Source: JAJXXT01 sp963764465
Lineage (GTDB): Bacteria; Pseudomonadota; Alphaproteobacteria; Acetobacterales; Acetobacteraceae
Length of the DNA stretch: 64,000 nt
NCBI GenBank assembly: GCA_963764465.1
Contig: CAVXSO010000003.1
Coordinates: forward strand, 1 to 64,000
Direction: 5' to 3'
Shown here: positions 44,945-54,207 of the stretch, piece after piece
How the letters are laid out: every line of letters begins with the position of its first letter
Position numbering within the stretch: the first letter of the stretch is position 1
Notes under the pieces: model-generated
The model's database searches: none
What the model was told of the DNA's origin: nothing
The model's input: the letters and a program-made list of their open reading frames with translations, nothing else
Translations under genes and position numbers: made by a program

Positions 44945-45037
44945 GTGATCCGCGCCGCAGCCCTGCATGGCCTGACCAGCGCCCGCCGTTCGGCGGCCGC
45001 TCGCGCGCTGCTTCTCCTTCGACTTACCCGCCCCTGA
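44945..45037 (+). CDS. leuL: Leu-rich leader peptide of leuA
   Basis: This 30-codon open frame starts at a GTG (44945) and contains four consecutive Leu codons plus one more (ALLLLRLTRP) just before its stop at 45035-45037. Such a peptide is what attenuation control of leucine genes needs: ribosomes stall when Leu-tRNA is scarce. leuA starts 99 bases further on. The start codon lacks a strong ribosome site, so the N-terminus is uncertain. A 6-bp hairpin (44983-44988 with 44991-44996) lies inside it. Confidence 0.6.
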   Translation: MIRAAALHGLTSARRSAAARALLLLRLTRP

Positions 45038-45085
45038 GCGTCACGCCGGGCGGTTGAGCGCCGGCATCGCTCAGGGGGTTCCCTG
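45031..45085 (+). promoter_or_regulatory. Attenuator-like RNA structures before leuA
   Basis: CCCCTGAGCG (45031-45040) can pair perfectly with CGCTCAGGGG (45068-45077). Inside, GCCGG (45045-45049) pairs with CCGGC (45061-45065). The GAGCG at 45056-45060 repeats that at 45036-45040 and competes for the same CGCTC at 45068-45072, giving alternative folds. CAGGG (45072-45076) can also pair with CCCTG (45081-45085). The leader stop codon lies inside the first arm, so a stalled ribosome would change the folding. No U-run follows, so termination may need Rho or be translational. Confidence 0.55.
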
Positions 45086-45136
45086 GGACAGCCTGCGTAT
45101 CACCTCGCCCCCGGATAAACGCGAAGGACCGCCATC

Positions 45137-46711
45137 ATGACCATCGACCATCCGAATTTCGGCAAGATCGCCGATGATCGCCTGATCATCTTCGACACCA
45201 CGCTGCGCGACGGCGAGCAGTCGCCCGGCTTCTCGATGAACCTCGCCGAGAAGCTGCGCATGGCGGAGGCGCTCGCCGAGCTCGGCGCGGATGTCATCGA
45301 GGCCGGTTTCCCGATCGCCTCCGAGGGCGACTACGAGAGCGTGCGCGCCATCGCGCAGTCCATCCGGGGGCCGGTGATCTGCGGCCTCGCGCGCTCGGCG
45401 CCCGCGGACATCCTGCGTGCGGCGGAGGCCGTGGCGCCGGCGGAGCGGCGGCGCATCCACACCTTCATCAGCACCTCGCCACTGCACATGAAGTACAAGC
45501 TGCGCATGGAGCCGGACGCGGTGCTGGAGGCCGTGGCCGCCAGCGTCAGCCTCGCGCGGCAGCACACGGACGACGTGGAGTGGTCGGCCGAGGATGGCAG
45601 CCGCACCGAGCCGGATTTCCTGTGCCGCTGCGTCGAGGCCGCGATCCGCGCGGGGGCGACGACAATCAACGTGCCCGACACGGTGGGCTACGCGCTGCCG
45701 GAGGATATGGCGCGCATCTTCACCATGCTGCGCGAGCGCGTGCCGGGCGCCGAGAAGGTGATCTTCTCCGCGCATAACCACAACGATCTCGGCCTTGCCG
45801 TCGCCAACACCATCGCCTCGATCAATGCCGGCGCGCGCCAGGTGGAGTGCACCATCAACGGCATCGGCGAGCGCGCGGGCAACGCGGCGCTGGAGGAGAT
45901 CGTGATGGCGATCCGCACCCGGCCCGATTCGGTGCCGGCAAAACCGAACGTGGTGACGGAGAACATCCTGCGCACCTCGCGCCTGCTCTCCACCATCACC
46001 GGGTTCGACGTGCAGCCGAACAAGGCGATCGTCGGCCGCAATGCGTTCGCGCACGAGAGCGGCATCCACCAGGACGGCGTGCTGAAGAACGCCGCGACCT
46101 ACGAGATCATGACGCCGGAAAGCGTGGGCTGGACCAAATCCTCCCTGGTCATGGGCAAGCACTCCGGCCGCGCCGCGTTCCGCGACAAGCTGCGCGCGAT
46201 GGGCTACGGCGAAATCGGCGACAACCAGCTGAACGATGCGTTCCGCCGCTTCAAGGACCTCGCCGATCGCAAAAAGGTTGTCTACGACGAGGACATCATG
46301 GCGCTGGTGGACGACGAGGTGATGCGCGACCACGACCGCATCCGCTTCGTCTCGCTCGACGTGCATGCCGGCAGCAAGGCGAAGCCGACCGCGACGCTGG
46401 AGCTCGAGATCGACGGCGTGACACGTTCCGCGACCGCAACGGGCGATGGGCCGGTGGACGCCACCTTCATTGCGATCCGCAAGCTGTTCCAGCACGAGGC
46501 GACGCTGCGGCTCTACTCCGTCGGCGCCGTGACGGAGGGCACGGACGCGCAGGCACGCGTGACGGTGCGGCTGGAGGAAGAGGGCAAGATGGTGGACGGG
46601 CAGGGGGCGGATACGGACACGATCGTCGCCTCCGCCCGCGCCTATGTGCACGCGCTCAACAAGCTGCTGGTGAAACGCGCCCGCACCGAGCCCGCGGCGC
46701 TTTCCGCCTGA
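45137..46711 (+). CDS. leuA: 2-isopropylmalate synthase
   Basis: The protein has 524 residues. It makes 2-isopropylmalate from acetyl-CoA and 2-oxoisovalerate, the first step of leucine synthesis. Motifs are FDTTLRDGEQSPGFS at the N-terminus, the metal site FSAHNHNDLGLAVAN, ECTINGIGERAGN and HESGIHQDG. The C-terminal regulatory domain for leucine feedback is present (about 390-515). AGGA lies 8 bases before the ATG. It sits alone, apart from leuCDB at 58-61 kb, and is preceded by a Leu-rich leader peptide. Confidence 0.97.
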   Translation: MTIDHPNFGKIADDRLIIFDTTLRDGEQSPGFSMNLAEKLRMAEALAELGADVIEAGFPIASEGDYESVRAIAQSIRGPVICGLARSAPADILRAAEAVAPAERRRIHTFISTSPLHMKYKLRMEPDAVLEAVAASVSLARQHTDDVEWSAEDGSRTEPDFLCRCVEAAIRAGATTINVPDTVGYALPEDMARIFTMLRERVPGAEKVIFSAHNHNDLGLAVANTIASINAGARQVECTINGIGERAGNAALEEIVMAIRTRPDSVPAKPNVVTENILRTSRLLSTITGFDVQPNKAIVGRNAFAHESGIHQDGVLKNAATYEIMTPESVGWTKSSLVMGKHSGRAAFRDKLRAMGYGEIGDNQLNDAFRRFKDLADRKKVVYDEDIMALVDDEVMRDHDRIRFVSLDVHAGSKAKPTATLELEIDGVTRSATATGDGPVDATFIAIRKLFQHEATLRLYSVGAVTEGTDAQARVTVRLEEEGKMVDGQGADTDTIVASARAYVHALNKLLVKRARTEPAALSA

Positions 46712-46744
46712 CACGGCCGGGCGGCCCGGCGAACCCGGGTCGCC

Positions 46745-47623
46745 CTACCGCAGGGCTGCCGCGAAATCCGCTTCCAGCGCCACCTCGTCCATCGCCTCGG
46801 TGCCGATGACGACCAGCGCGCGCTCCGTCACGGCTTCCGCGCGGGTGAAGGCCCAGCGCTCGGCGGCGTATTGCAGCAGGAAGTCGCCCTCGTCATCGTC
46901 GAGCCCGCAGAAGCCCTTGATGCGGAGGACGGAGGCCGGGAGGGTGCCGAGCAGGGCGCGCAGGGCGCCGCGGTCGAAGGGGCGGGGGTCGCGCCAGGCC
47001 CAGGTGCGGAACGGGTGCGCGGCCTCCGCGAGGAAGCGCGCGCGGGCGTGTGGCACGGCGAAGTCGAGGTCGGCCAGGGCCAACGCGCCATGGCTGGTCT
47101 CGATCACGTGCGCCTGCGGGCGGATGGCGTGCACCGCGGCGCGGCTTTGTGCGAGCTCGTTGCCCGCGACATCCGTCTTGGTCAGTACCACGATGTCGGC
47201 ATAAGCGAGTTGTCCGCGCACCACGTCGCCGATCGCATTGTCGGCGAGCTGGCGCGGGAGGGTGGAGGCGTCGGCCAGCACCACCAGCGGCCCCAGCTCG
47301 AAGCCGGGCTCGATCAGGGCGAGCTGCGCGATGCGCCAGGGGTCCGCCACACCGCTCGCCTCCACGATCACGAGTTCCGGCCGGCCTGCCGCCACGCGCT
47401 CGAGCGCGGCGCCGAAATCATCGCCGATGGAGCAGCAGACACAGCCATTGGCGAGCGTCATGCTGGTCGCGTCCGCCGCCGCGATCAGCGCCGCGTCCAC
47501 CGCGACAGCGCCGAAATCATTGACCAGCACGGCGATTTTCCGGTCCGCGTGCGCGAGCAGGTGGTTGACCAGCGTTGTCTTGCCGGCGCCGAGAAAACCG
47601 CCGATGACGAGAAGGCGGATCAC
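46745..47623 (-). CDS. CobW/COG0523-family GTPase (metallochaperone-like)
   Basis: The protein has 292 residues with a GTG start at 47623 that overlaps the amidohydrolase stop (GTGA). The P-loop is GGFLGAGKTTLVNHLL, the metal-binding CxCC motif is NGCVCCSIGDDFG, and the guanine motif is VVLTKTDVAG. The C-terminal CobW_C domain contains LRIKGFCGLDDDEGDFLLQYAAERW. The family inserts zinc or another metal into client proteins. Tight coupling to a metal-dependent amidohydrolase suggests that enzyme is the client; this is inference. Confidence 0.9.
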   Translation of the reverse strand: MIRLLVIGGFLGAGKTTLVNHLLAHADRKIAVLVNDFGAVAVDAALIAAADATSMTLANGCVCCSIGDDFGAALERVAAGRPELVIVEASGVADPWRIAQLALIEPGFELGPLVVLADASTLPRQLADNAIGDVVRGQLAYADIVVLTKTDVAGNELAQSRAAVHAIRPQAHVIETSHGALALADLDFAVPHARARFLAEAAHPFRTWAWRDPRPFDRGALRALLGTLPASVLRIKGFCGLDDDEGDFLLQYAAERWAFTRAEAVTERALVVIGTEAMDEVALEADFAAALR

Positions 47624-49245
47624 GCGTGGAAGACCTCGCCGCCGAGCACCGTCGCGTGCACGCCGATCTCGCGCAGGCGCTCCGGCGGCACCAGGAACGG
47701 GTCCTCGTCCAGTACCGCGAAGTCCGCGAACTTGCCCGGCGCGATGCTGCCGATCTCGTGGTCGATCTTGAGCGTCCAGGCTGGGCCCAGCGTCACCGCG
47801 TGCAACGCCTCCATCACGGAAAGGCGCTCGCCGGCGCCGAACACGCGGCCCTTGGAGGTGAGCCGGTTCACGGCGCACCACATGGAGAAGAGCGGGCCCA
47901 GCGGGGTGACTGGCGCGTCGGAATGGATCGCGATCGGAACGCCCTCGCGCCGCGCCGTTGCCGTGGCGTTCATCCTGGGGGCCTTCACCGGTCCCGCGGT
48001 CAGCGCCGCGTGTTGCTCGCCCCAGAAATAGATGTGGTTGGCGAAGAGATTGGCCGCCATGCCGAGTGCGGCCATGCGCCGGAACTGGGCCGCGTCCGCC
48101 ATCTGGCAGTGCTGCAGCGTGGTGCGGTGCTCCGGGCGCGGGCAGTGCGTGAGCACGCGTTCCAGCGCGCCGATCGCGGTTTCGCTCGCCTCGTCGCCGT
48201 TGGTGTGGATATGGATTTGCGCACCGGCGCGCAGGTAGCCCTCGACGATGCCCTCGAGCTCCGTGGGCGCGATGTACCACATGCCATTTGGCGCACCGTT
48301 CTGGTAGCCGGGCCAGCGCAGCCTGCCGGTGAAGCCCTGGATCGAGCCGTCCAGCGTCAGCTTCACGATACCGAAATGAAGTTTTTCCGTGCTCGTGCCG
48401 AGCAACTCCCTGACCCGCTCGACGCCGTCGGCGAGGCTGTATTCGCGCGCGCCGAGGGCGGCGACCAGGCGCATCGGGAACGCCGCGTCCGCGGTCACGC
48501 GCCGCATCAGCGCCACGATCTCGGCGTCGAGCTTGCGTTGCAGGTCCGCCGCGGTGGTGATGCCGACGCGGGCGGCCTGGCGGGCGAAGGCGCGCAGGCC
48601 GTCCTCATCCAGGCGTTGCATCAACCCGCCGCCGCCCGCGACCCTTGTCGCGCGCTGCATCGCCGGAGGGCCCATCAGCTCGCCGGTCAGCCCGTTTGCG
48701 TCTCGCAACAAACCATCGAGGTTGGAATCGGCGCTGAATCCGGCGCGCTCCAGCACCATGGAATTCACATTGATGATGTGACCGGAGGCGTGGGAGACGA
48801 CGATCGGGCGCGTCGCGGAAATCGCATCGAGGTCGCGGCCGTGCAGGCGCGGGCCGTCGTAGTAGATCGGGTCGAAGCCCCAGACGAGCAGCGGCTCGTC
48901 CGGCGGTAGTTCGGCTTCCAGGGAGCGCAGGCGGGTCAGCGCCTCTGCCAGTGTCTTCACGCCCGGCGCGGTGCCGCCGTCGGGCATCGTGCGGTCGAAA
49001 TAGCCGAGATAGGGTTTGCGCCAGACCAGGCCCTCGGAGGCATGGGCGTGCCCCTCGACGAAGCCGGGCACGATGATTTTCTCTGCGAAGCGGTGGTCCT
49101 GCGTGGCCCCCGGGTAGAGGCCGGGTAGTTCCGCCCCGCCGGCGCCGAGGATCCGCCCGTCGCGCACGGCCACGTGCGTCGCCTCCGGCAGCGTGGGGTC
49201 CATCGTCACCACGCGCCGCGCCAGGTAAATATTCGTCCCGCCCAT
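47620..49245 (-). CDS. YtcJ-like amidohydrolase
   Basis: The protein has 541 residues from MGGTNIYLARRVVTMD. It is an amidohydrolase-superfamily TIM barrel with a metal motif IVPGFVEGHAHASE, later His in QIHIHTNGDEASE, and Asp in AIHSDAPVTPLGPL. The C-terminal GSIAPGKFADFAVLDEDP is the usual sandwich-domain signature. The substrate is unknown; family members hydrolyse amides, formamides or ring C-N bonds. It is followed directly by a CobW-type GTPase. The 85-base divergent gap to tcuA should hold promoters for both. Confidence 0.88.
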   Translation of the reverse strand: MGGTNIYLARRVVTMDPTLPEATHVAVRDGRILGAGGAELPGLYPGATQDHRFAEKIIVPGFVEGHAHASEGLVWRKPYLGYFDRTMPDGGTAPGVKTLAEALTRLRSLEAELPPDEPLLVWGFDPIYYDGPRLHGRDLDAISATRPIVVSHASGHIINVNSMVLERAGFSADSNLDGLLRDANGLTGELMGPPAMQRATRVAGGGGLMQRLDEDGLRAFARQAARVGITTAADLQRKLDAEIVALMRRVTADAAFPMRLVAALGAREYSLADGVERVRELLGTSTEKLHFGIVKLTLDGSIQGFTGRLRWPGYQNGAPNGMWYIAPTELEGIVEGYLRAGAQIHIHTNGDEASETAIGALERVLTHCPRPEHRTTLQHCQMADAAQFRRMAALGMAANLFANHIYFWGEQHAALTAGPVKAPRMNATATARREGVPIAIHSDAPVTPLGPLFSMWCAVNRLTSKGRVFGAGERLSVMEALHAVTLGPAWTLKIDHEIGSIAPGKFADFAVLDEDPFLVPPERLREIGVHATVLGGEVFHA

Positions 49246-49330
49246 CGTCCTCGCTCCGCCGTTTCGTGCAACGATGTTCCGCGCCGCGGCCCGCTTCCGC
49301 AAGCGCCGCTGCTCTGCGACACTGCGGACC

Positions 49331-50728
49331 ATGGGAAAATCCCCGGAAACGCCGGATGTGCTGGTCATCGGCGGCGGCAACGCCGCGATCTCGGCCGCGG
49401 TCACGGCGCGGCGGCTGGGCGCTTCCGTGCTCGTCGCGGAAGCGGCGCCGCGGCCGATGCGTGGCGGCAACACGCGTCATACGCGCAACCTGCGTGCCAT
49501 GCATCTCGAGCCGGAGGGCACGCTCACCGGCGCGTATCTCGAGGACGAGTACTTCGATGATCTGCTGCGCGTGACCCATGGCCAGACGGACGAGGCGCTG
49601 GCGCGCATGACCATCCGTGCCTCCGCGGACCTGTTGCCGTTCCTGGCGGGGTGCGGGGCGCGTTTCCAGCCTTCGCTCGCCGGCACGCTGTCGCTTTCGC
49701 GCACCAATGCGTTTTTTCTCGGCGGCGGCAAGGCATTGCTGAACGCGCTCTACCGGGAAGCAGAGCGCCTTGGCGTCGCCGTGCGCTACGAATCGCCGGC
49801 CCGCGTCGTTGCGATGCGCGATGGCGCCATCGCGGAGGTTGTGCTGGCCCCGCCTGAGGGCGAGCTTCGCGTCGCCCCCCGCGCGGTGGTGGCCGCTGCC
49901 GGCGGGTTCCAGGCCAACATCGCGTGGATGCGCGAATACTGGGGGGAGGCGGCCGACAATTTCATCATCCGCGGCACGCCCTACGCCCAGGGCGACGTGC
50001 TGCGGATGCTGCTCGATGGCGGCTGCGCGCCGGTGGGTGACCCCACGCAGTTCCACGCCATCGCGCTCGACGGACGTGCGCCGCGGTTCGACGGCGGCAT
50101 CGCGACACGTCTCGATTCCGTTCCGTTCAGCATTGTCGTCAATCGCGACGGCCAGCGCTTCTACGACGAGGGGGAGGATCTCTGGCCGAAGCGCTACGCG
50201 ATCTGGGGCAGGCTGATCGCGCAGCAGCCTGGGCAGGTGGCGTACTCGATCTGCGATGCCGATGCCGCGCGCGACTTCATGCCCTCGGTCTATCCCGCGA
50301 TCACGGCTGGCACGATCCCGGATCTCGGCCGCGCGCTCGGCCTCGACCCGCTGGCGCTGGCGGCGACGGTCGCCAACTACAACGCGGCGGTGCGCGAGGG
50401 CGCGTTCGATCCCGCCTCGCTCAATTCCTGCCGCACGGAGGGCCTGGCCATCGGCAAGACGCACTGGGCGCGGCGCATCGAAACCCCGCCCTTCGTCGGC
50501 TACCCGCTGCGGCCGGGCATCACCTTCACCTATCTCGGTGTGCGCGTGGACGAGACGGCGCGGGTGCGGATGCAGGACGGCTCGGGTGCCGCCAATCTCT
50601 TCGCGGCTGGGGAGATCATGGCCGGCAACATTCTCGGCCGCGGCTATCTCGCGGGCTTCGGCATGACGATCGGCGGCGTGTTCGGGCGCCTGGCAGGGGA
50701 GGGGGCAGGGCAGCATGCACGCAACTGA
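49331..50728 (+). CDS. tcuA: FAD-dependent tricarballylate dehydrogenase
   Basis: The protein has 465 residues from the ATG at 49331. The N-terminal FAD-binding motif is DVLVIGGGNAAISAAVTARR. The sequence belongs to the fumarate reductase/succinate dehydrogenase flavoprotein group with RHTRNLRAMH, NAFFLGGGKALLNALYR and a C-terminal GRGYLAGFGMTIGGVFGR. TcuA oxidises tricarballylate to cis-aconitate, passing electrons to TcuB. The tcuB gene follows with a 14-base overlap. Another substrate tricarboxylate cannot be excluded. Confidence 0.88.
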   Translation: MGKSPETPDVLVIGGGNAAISAAVTARRLGASVLVAEAAPRPMRGGNTRHTRNLRAMHLEPEGTLTGAYLEDEYFDDLLRVTHGQTDEALARMTIRASADLLPFLAGCGARFQPSLAGTLSLSRTNAFFLGGGKALLNALYREAERLGVAVRYESPARVVAMRDGAIAEVVLAPPEGELRVAPRAVVAAAGGFQANIAWMREYWGEAADNFIIRGTPYAQGDVLRMLLDGGCAPVGDPTQFHAIALDGRAPRFDGGIATRLDSVPFSIVVNRDGQRFYDEGEDLWPKRYAIWGRLIAQQPGQVAYSICDADAARDFMPSVYPAITAGTIPDLGRALGLDPLALAATVANYNAAVREGAFDPASLNSCRTEGLAIGKTHWARRIETPPFVGYPLRPGITFTYLGVRVDETARVRMQDGSGAANLFAAGEIMAGNILGRGYLAGFGMTIGGVFGRLAGEGAGQHARN

Positions 50729-51794
50729 GACGGCGACGATGCCGGAGGCGCGGCGCGCGCTCGAGATCTGCAACGCCTGCCGCTACTGCGAGGGACTCTG
50801 CGCCGTGTTTCCGGCAATGGAGCGGCGGCGCGAGTTCCCGGCCGCGGACCTTGGCTTCCTCGCCAATCTCTGCCACGGCTGCAACGGCTGCTACCACGCC
50901 TGCCAGTATGCGCCGCCGCATGAATGGGCGCTGAACCTGCCCGCTGCGCTCTCGCGCGTGCGGCGTGAGTCGTGGATCGAAACGATCCGCCCGACCTTCC
51001 TCCGCGGCCTGTTGCGCCGGCCGATGGCAACCGTGCTCGTCGCCGTGCTCGGGGCCCTCGTCGTCGCGCTTGCCGCTGCAGGCGGCCTCGGTGTCGCGCA
51101 TACCGGCCCGGGTGCGTTCTATGCCGTCATTTCGCTGCCGGTGCTGATCGCGCTCGGGGCTGTCACGTTCCTGTTCGCGCTGTTCGCCATGGCGGCGTCC
51201 ACACTCGCCGCCTGGCGTGGGCTTGGGGGCACGCCGCGGCTGATCCATGTCCTGCGCGGCCTGCACGATGGCGCGACGCTCAAGAACCTGGGCGGCGGCG
51301 GAGGCGAGTGTCCCTATCCGCGTGAGAAGCCCACGCGCGCCCGCCGCCATGCGCATCACGCGCTTGCCGGCGGGTTCCTGCTCGCGTTCGCCGCTACGGC
51401 GGTCGCCACGATCTATGAGCATGTATTGGGCCGGCACGCGCCCTATGCATTCTTCAGCCTGCCGGTGCTGCTGGGCACGGCGGGCGGCGTGCTGATGCTG
51501 GTGGGGGCGGCGGGGCTTCTCGCGCTAAAGCGCCTGGCCGATCCGGCGCCGCTCGCCGCCGAGACGCTGCCGGCGGACCATGTGCTGCTCTGGCTGCTCG
51601 CCGCCATTGCCGCGACCGGGCTGCTGCTGCTCGCCCTGCGCGCCACCGCCGCGATGCCGCTGCTGCTCACGGTGCATCTCGCCCTGGTGCTGGGCTTTTT
51701 CGTCACGATGCCGTTCGGAAAATTCCTGCACGCCCCGCACCGGCTCGCGGCCCTGGCGCGCGATGCAATGGAGCGCGATTCAGCCCACCCCTAG
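50715..51794 (+). CDS. tcuB: Tricarballylate utilisation electron-transfer protein TcuB (CitB-like)
   Basis: The protein has 359 residues. The N-terminal part carries two Cys-rich clusters for iron-sulfur centres: CNACRYCEGLC and CHGCNGCYHAC. The rest has about six membrane helices (from about residue 110) with His residues that could bind heme. It takes electrons from the flavin of TcuA into the quinone pool. It is translationally coupled to tcuA and converges on the livF gene with a 15-base overlap. The usual TcuC permease and TcuR regulator are not here; the Liv-type importer may replace TcuC. Confidence 0.88.
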   Translation: MHATETATMPEARRALEICNACRYCEGLCAVFPAMERRREFPAADLGFLANLCHGCNGCYHACQYAPPHEWALNLPAALSRVRRESWIETIRPTFLRGLLRRPMATVLVAVLGALVVALAAAGGLGVAHTGPGAFYAVISLPVLIALGAVTFLFALFAMAASTLAAWRGLGGTPRLIHVLRGLHDGATLKNLGGGGGECPYPREKPTRARRHAHHALAGGFLLAFAATAVATIYEHVLGRHAPYAFFSLPVLLGTAGGVLMLVGAAGLLALKRLADPAPLAAETLPADHVLLWLLAAIAATGLLLLALRATAAMPLLLTVHLALVLGFFVTMPFGKFLHAPHRLAALARDAMERDSAHP

Positions 51795-52481
51795 GGTCGC
51801 ATCCAGCCGCGCCGGGTCCGCCAGCAACTCGGCACTCGTCGCCGTCAGTGCCACCGCGCCGCGCACCAGCACCAGCGCGTCGTCCGTCACCTCCAGCGCC
51901 TTGCGGGCGTGCTGCTCCACCAAAATCGCACTCACGCCTTCCTCGCGCAGGATGCGGCGCGTGGCGGCCAGCACTTCCTGCACCAGGATCGGCGCCAGGC
52001 CCTCGGTCGGCTCGTCCAGCAACAGCAGGCGCGGGTTGAGCATCAGCGCGCGGCCGATCGCCAGCATCTGCTGCTCGCCGCCGGATAGCTGCGTGCCCAT
52101 GTTGGTGCGGCGCTCGGCCAGGCGTGGAAACAGGCTATAGACGCGCGCCGTGTCCCACTTGCCGGGCCGTGCCACGGCGGTGAGGTTTTCCTCCACCGTG
52201 AGCGAGCGGAAGATGTTGCGCTCCTGCGGCACCCAGCCGATGCCCGCCGCGGCGCGTGCCTCCGGTGCGAGGCGGGTGACGTCGCGCCCGGCCAGGCGCA
52301 CCGCGCCGCCACGATGGCGCGTGAGGCCCATGATGGAGTTGAGCAGCGTCGTCTTGCCCATGCCGTTGCGCCCGAGCAAGGCGAGCGAGCGGCCCTCGGC
52401 GAGCGCGAAGGAGACGCGGTCCAGCACCTCGGACTCGCCGTAGCCGGCGGAGAGCGCCGCGACGGTCAGCAGCTCAGCCAT
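51780..52481 (-). CDS. livF: Branched-chain amino acid-type ABC transporter ATPase LivF
   Basis: The protein has 233 residues. Walker A is LLGRNGMGKTTLLNSIMG, signature LSGGEQQMLAIGRALM, Walker B LLLLDEPTEGLAP, and H-loop LVEQHARKAL. The NGMGKTT and PTEGLAP forms are typical of LivF. Last gene of a five-gene unit (binding protein, livH, livM, livG, livF), it overlaps livG by 8 bases. The substrate may be an amino acid or a small carboxylate. Confidence 0.93.
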   Translation of the reverse strand: MAELLTVAALSAGYGESEVLDRVSFALAEGRSLALLGRNGMGKTTLLNSIMGLTRHRGGAVRLAGRDVTRLAPEARAAAGIGWVPQERNIFRSLTVEENLTAVARPGKWDTARVYSLFPRLAERRTNMGTQLSGGEQQMLAIGRALMLNPRLLLLDEPTEGLAPILVQEVLAATRRILREEGVSAILVEQHARKALEVTDDALVLVRGAVALTATSAELLADPARLDATLGVG

Positions 52482-53238
52482 GCGCTTCCTCGCCGAGATA
52501 GACCTCGCGCACCCGCGCGTCGGATGCGATCTCCGCAGGCGTGCCGCTGGCCAGGACAGCGCCCGCGGCGAGCACCGTGATGCGTTCGGCGAAGCGGAAA
52601 ACCAGGTCCATGTCGTGCTCGATCAGCAGCACCGCGACGTCGGCGGGGAGGGCGGCGACACCGTTGAGGATCTCGTCGCGCTCGCCCTCCGGCACGCCGG
52701 CCGCCGGCTCGTCCAGCAGCAGCACGCGCGGGCGGCAGGCGATGGCAATCGCGATCTCGAGCAGGCGCTGCTTGCCGTAGGGCAGGGTGCCGGCGGTGAT
52801 ATCCGCGACGTCGGCGAGCCGGAATCGTTGCAGGATCGCTTCGGTGTCGGCGGCGACGGCGGCGTCCGCGCGCAGCGAGCGCCAGGTGCGCCCGCCCACG
52901 CCCGCCGCCTGGCTCGCGGCGAGCAGCACGCTCTGGCGCGGCGACATGGCGGGGAAGAGCTGGTTGATCTGGAAGGTGCGGACCAGCCCGCGACGCACGC
53001 GCTCGTCCGGCCGCAGGCGCGTGATCTCCTCGCCGGCCAGCACGATGTGCCCGCCCTCGGGGCGGATCGTGCCCGAGAGCAGGTTGATCAGCGTCGTCTT
53101 GCCGGCGCCGTTGGGGCCGATCAACGCCTCGCGCGCGCCGGGCTCGAGCGTGAGCGAGACCTTGTTGGTCGCGATCAGCCCGCCGAAGCGCAGGAACAGC
53201 TCGTGTGCGGCGAGCGCGGGTGGGGCGTGTACTGTCAT
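52474..53238 (-). CDS. livG: Branched-chain amino acid-type ABC transporter ATPase LivG
   Basis: The protein has 254 residues from MTVHAPPALAAHELFL; the longer frame covers livM. Walker A is LIGPNGAGKTTLINLLSG and Walker B VLLLDEPAAGVPEGER, with LIEHDMDLVFRFAERI after it, as in LivG. The ABC signature reads LPYGKQRLLEIAIAI, lacking the canonical LSGGQ form, which is usual for LivG (LPYGxQRxLEIARAL). It pairs with LivF under the two Liv permeases and overlaps livM by four bases. Confidence 0.93.
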   Translation of the reverse strand: MTVHAPPALAAHELFLRFGGLIATNKVSLTLEPGAREALIGPNGAGKTTLINLLSGTIRPEGGHIVLAGEEITRLRPDERVRRGLVRTFQINQLFPAMSPRQSVLLAASQAAGVGGRTWRSLRADAAVAADTEAILQRFRLADVADITAGTLPYGKQRLLEIAIAIACRPRVLLLDEPAAGVPEGERDEILNGVAALPADVAVLLIEHDMDLVFRFAERITVLAAGAVLASGTPAEIASDARVREVYLGEEAHG

Positions 53239-54197
53239 GGCCCGCCCCCGGGCCGCCGCCGCAGCCGCCGCCAGAGCACGACCGGCCAGGGAACGTTGCC
53301 CTCCGGTCGCGCGAGCACCAGTGCCATCAGCGCGATGCCGACCCAGAACTGCCAGTATTCCGGGGTGAGGTTGGAGAGCCAGTTCTGCACCAGCCGGAAC
53401 ACCACCGCCCCGGCCAGCGCGCCGTAAAGCGTGCCGGCGCCGCCCACCACCACCATCAGCAGCGTGTCCGCCGAACGCTGGATCGACAACCCCTCGAGCG
53501 AGGCGAACTGTGTCGTCACCGTCAGCAGCGCGCCGGCGATGCCGGCATAGGCGGCGCCGATCGTGTAGATGCCCACCAGTCGCCTTGTCACGGGAATGCC
53601 GATCGCCGCGGCGCGGCGAGGGTTGGCGCCGACCGCGCGCACCGACCAGCCGAAGGGCGAGCGCACCAGCGCGCGGGCGACGACAAAGCACGCGAACAGT
53701 ACCACCAGGCTGAACGCATAGGCCGCGTGCCCGTCGAGCCCGAAGGTGATGCGCCCGAACAGCGGGGTGACGTTGAGCCCGTCCATCCCGTCCGAGCCGC
53801 CCGTGACGGAAATCCAACGATTGGCGATCTCGCCCAGCACGGCCGCCGCGGCGACCGTGACCATCAGCCGCGTGAGGTCGCTGCCGCGCAGCACGAGGAA
53901 GCTGCTGGCGAAACCCAGCACCGCAGTGGCCAGCCCCCCGGCGAGGAGGCAGAACAGCGGGTCGCCGAGACCAATCTTCGCCATGTAGCCCGCGACGTAG
54001 GCGCCGAAGCCGAAGAACGCGGCGTGGCCAAGGGTCACGATGCCGCCATACCCGAGCACGAGGTCGAGCGAGAGCGCGAACAGCGCCGTGATCGCCACGT
54101 CGTTGAGCAGCGGATGCCAGGAGCCGAACAGGAACCAGCTCGCCGCCGCCGCGAGCCAGGCCACGATCTCGGCCGGATGCCAGAGACGCGTCTTCAC
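53235..54197 (-). CDS. livM: Branched-chain amino acid-type ABC permease LivM
   Basis: The protein has 320 residues from a GTG at 54197 (KTRLWHPAEIVAWL); a TTG at 54230 could add 11 residues. About nine membrane helices are visible. Family motifs are YGGIVTLGHAAFFGFGAYVAGY and GWSVRAVGANPRRAAAIGIPV, plus GGAGTLYGALAGAVVF near the end. It is the second permease of the importer, ten bases after livH. Confidence 0.9.
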   Translation of the reverse strand: MKTRLWHPAEIVAWLAAAASWFLFGSWHPLLNDVAITALFALSLDLVLGYGGIVTLGHAAFFGFGAYVAGYMAKIGLGDPLFCLLAGGLATAVLGFASSFLVLRGSDLTRLMVTVAAAAVLGEIANRWISVTGGSDGMDGLNVTPLFGRITFGLDGHAAYAFSLVVLFACFVVARALVRSPFGWSVRAVGANPRRAAAIGIPVTRRLVGIYTIGAAYAGIAGALLTVTTQFASLEGLSIQRSADTLLMVVVGGAGTLYGALAGAVVFRLVQNWLSNLTPEYWQFWVGIALMALVLARPEGNVPWPVVLWRRLRRRPGGGP

Positions 54198-54207
54198 CGT
54201 GCCAACG

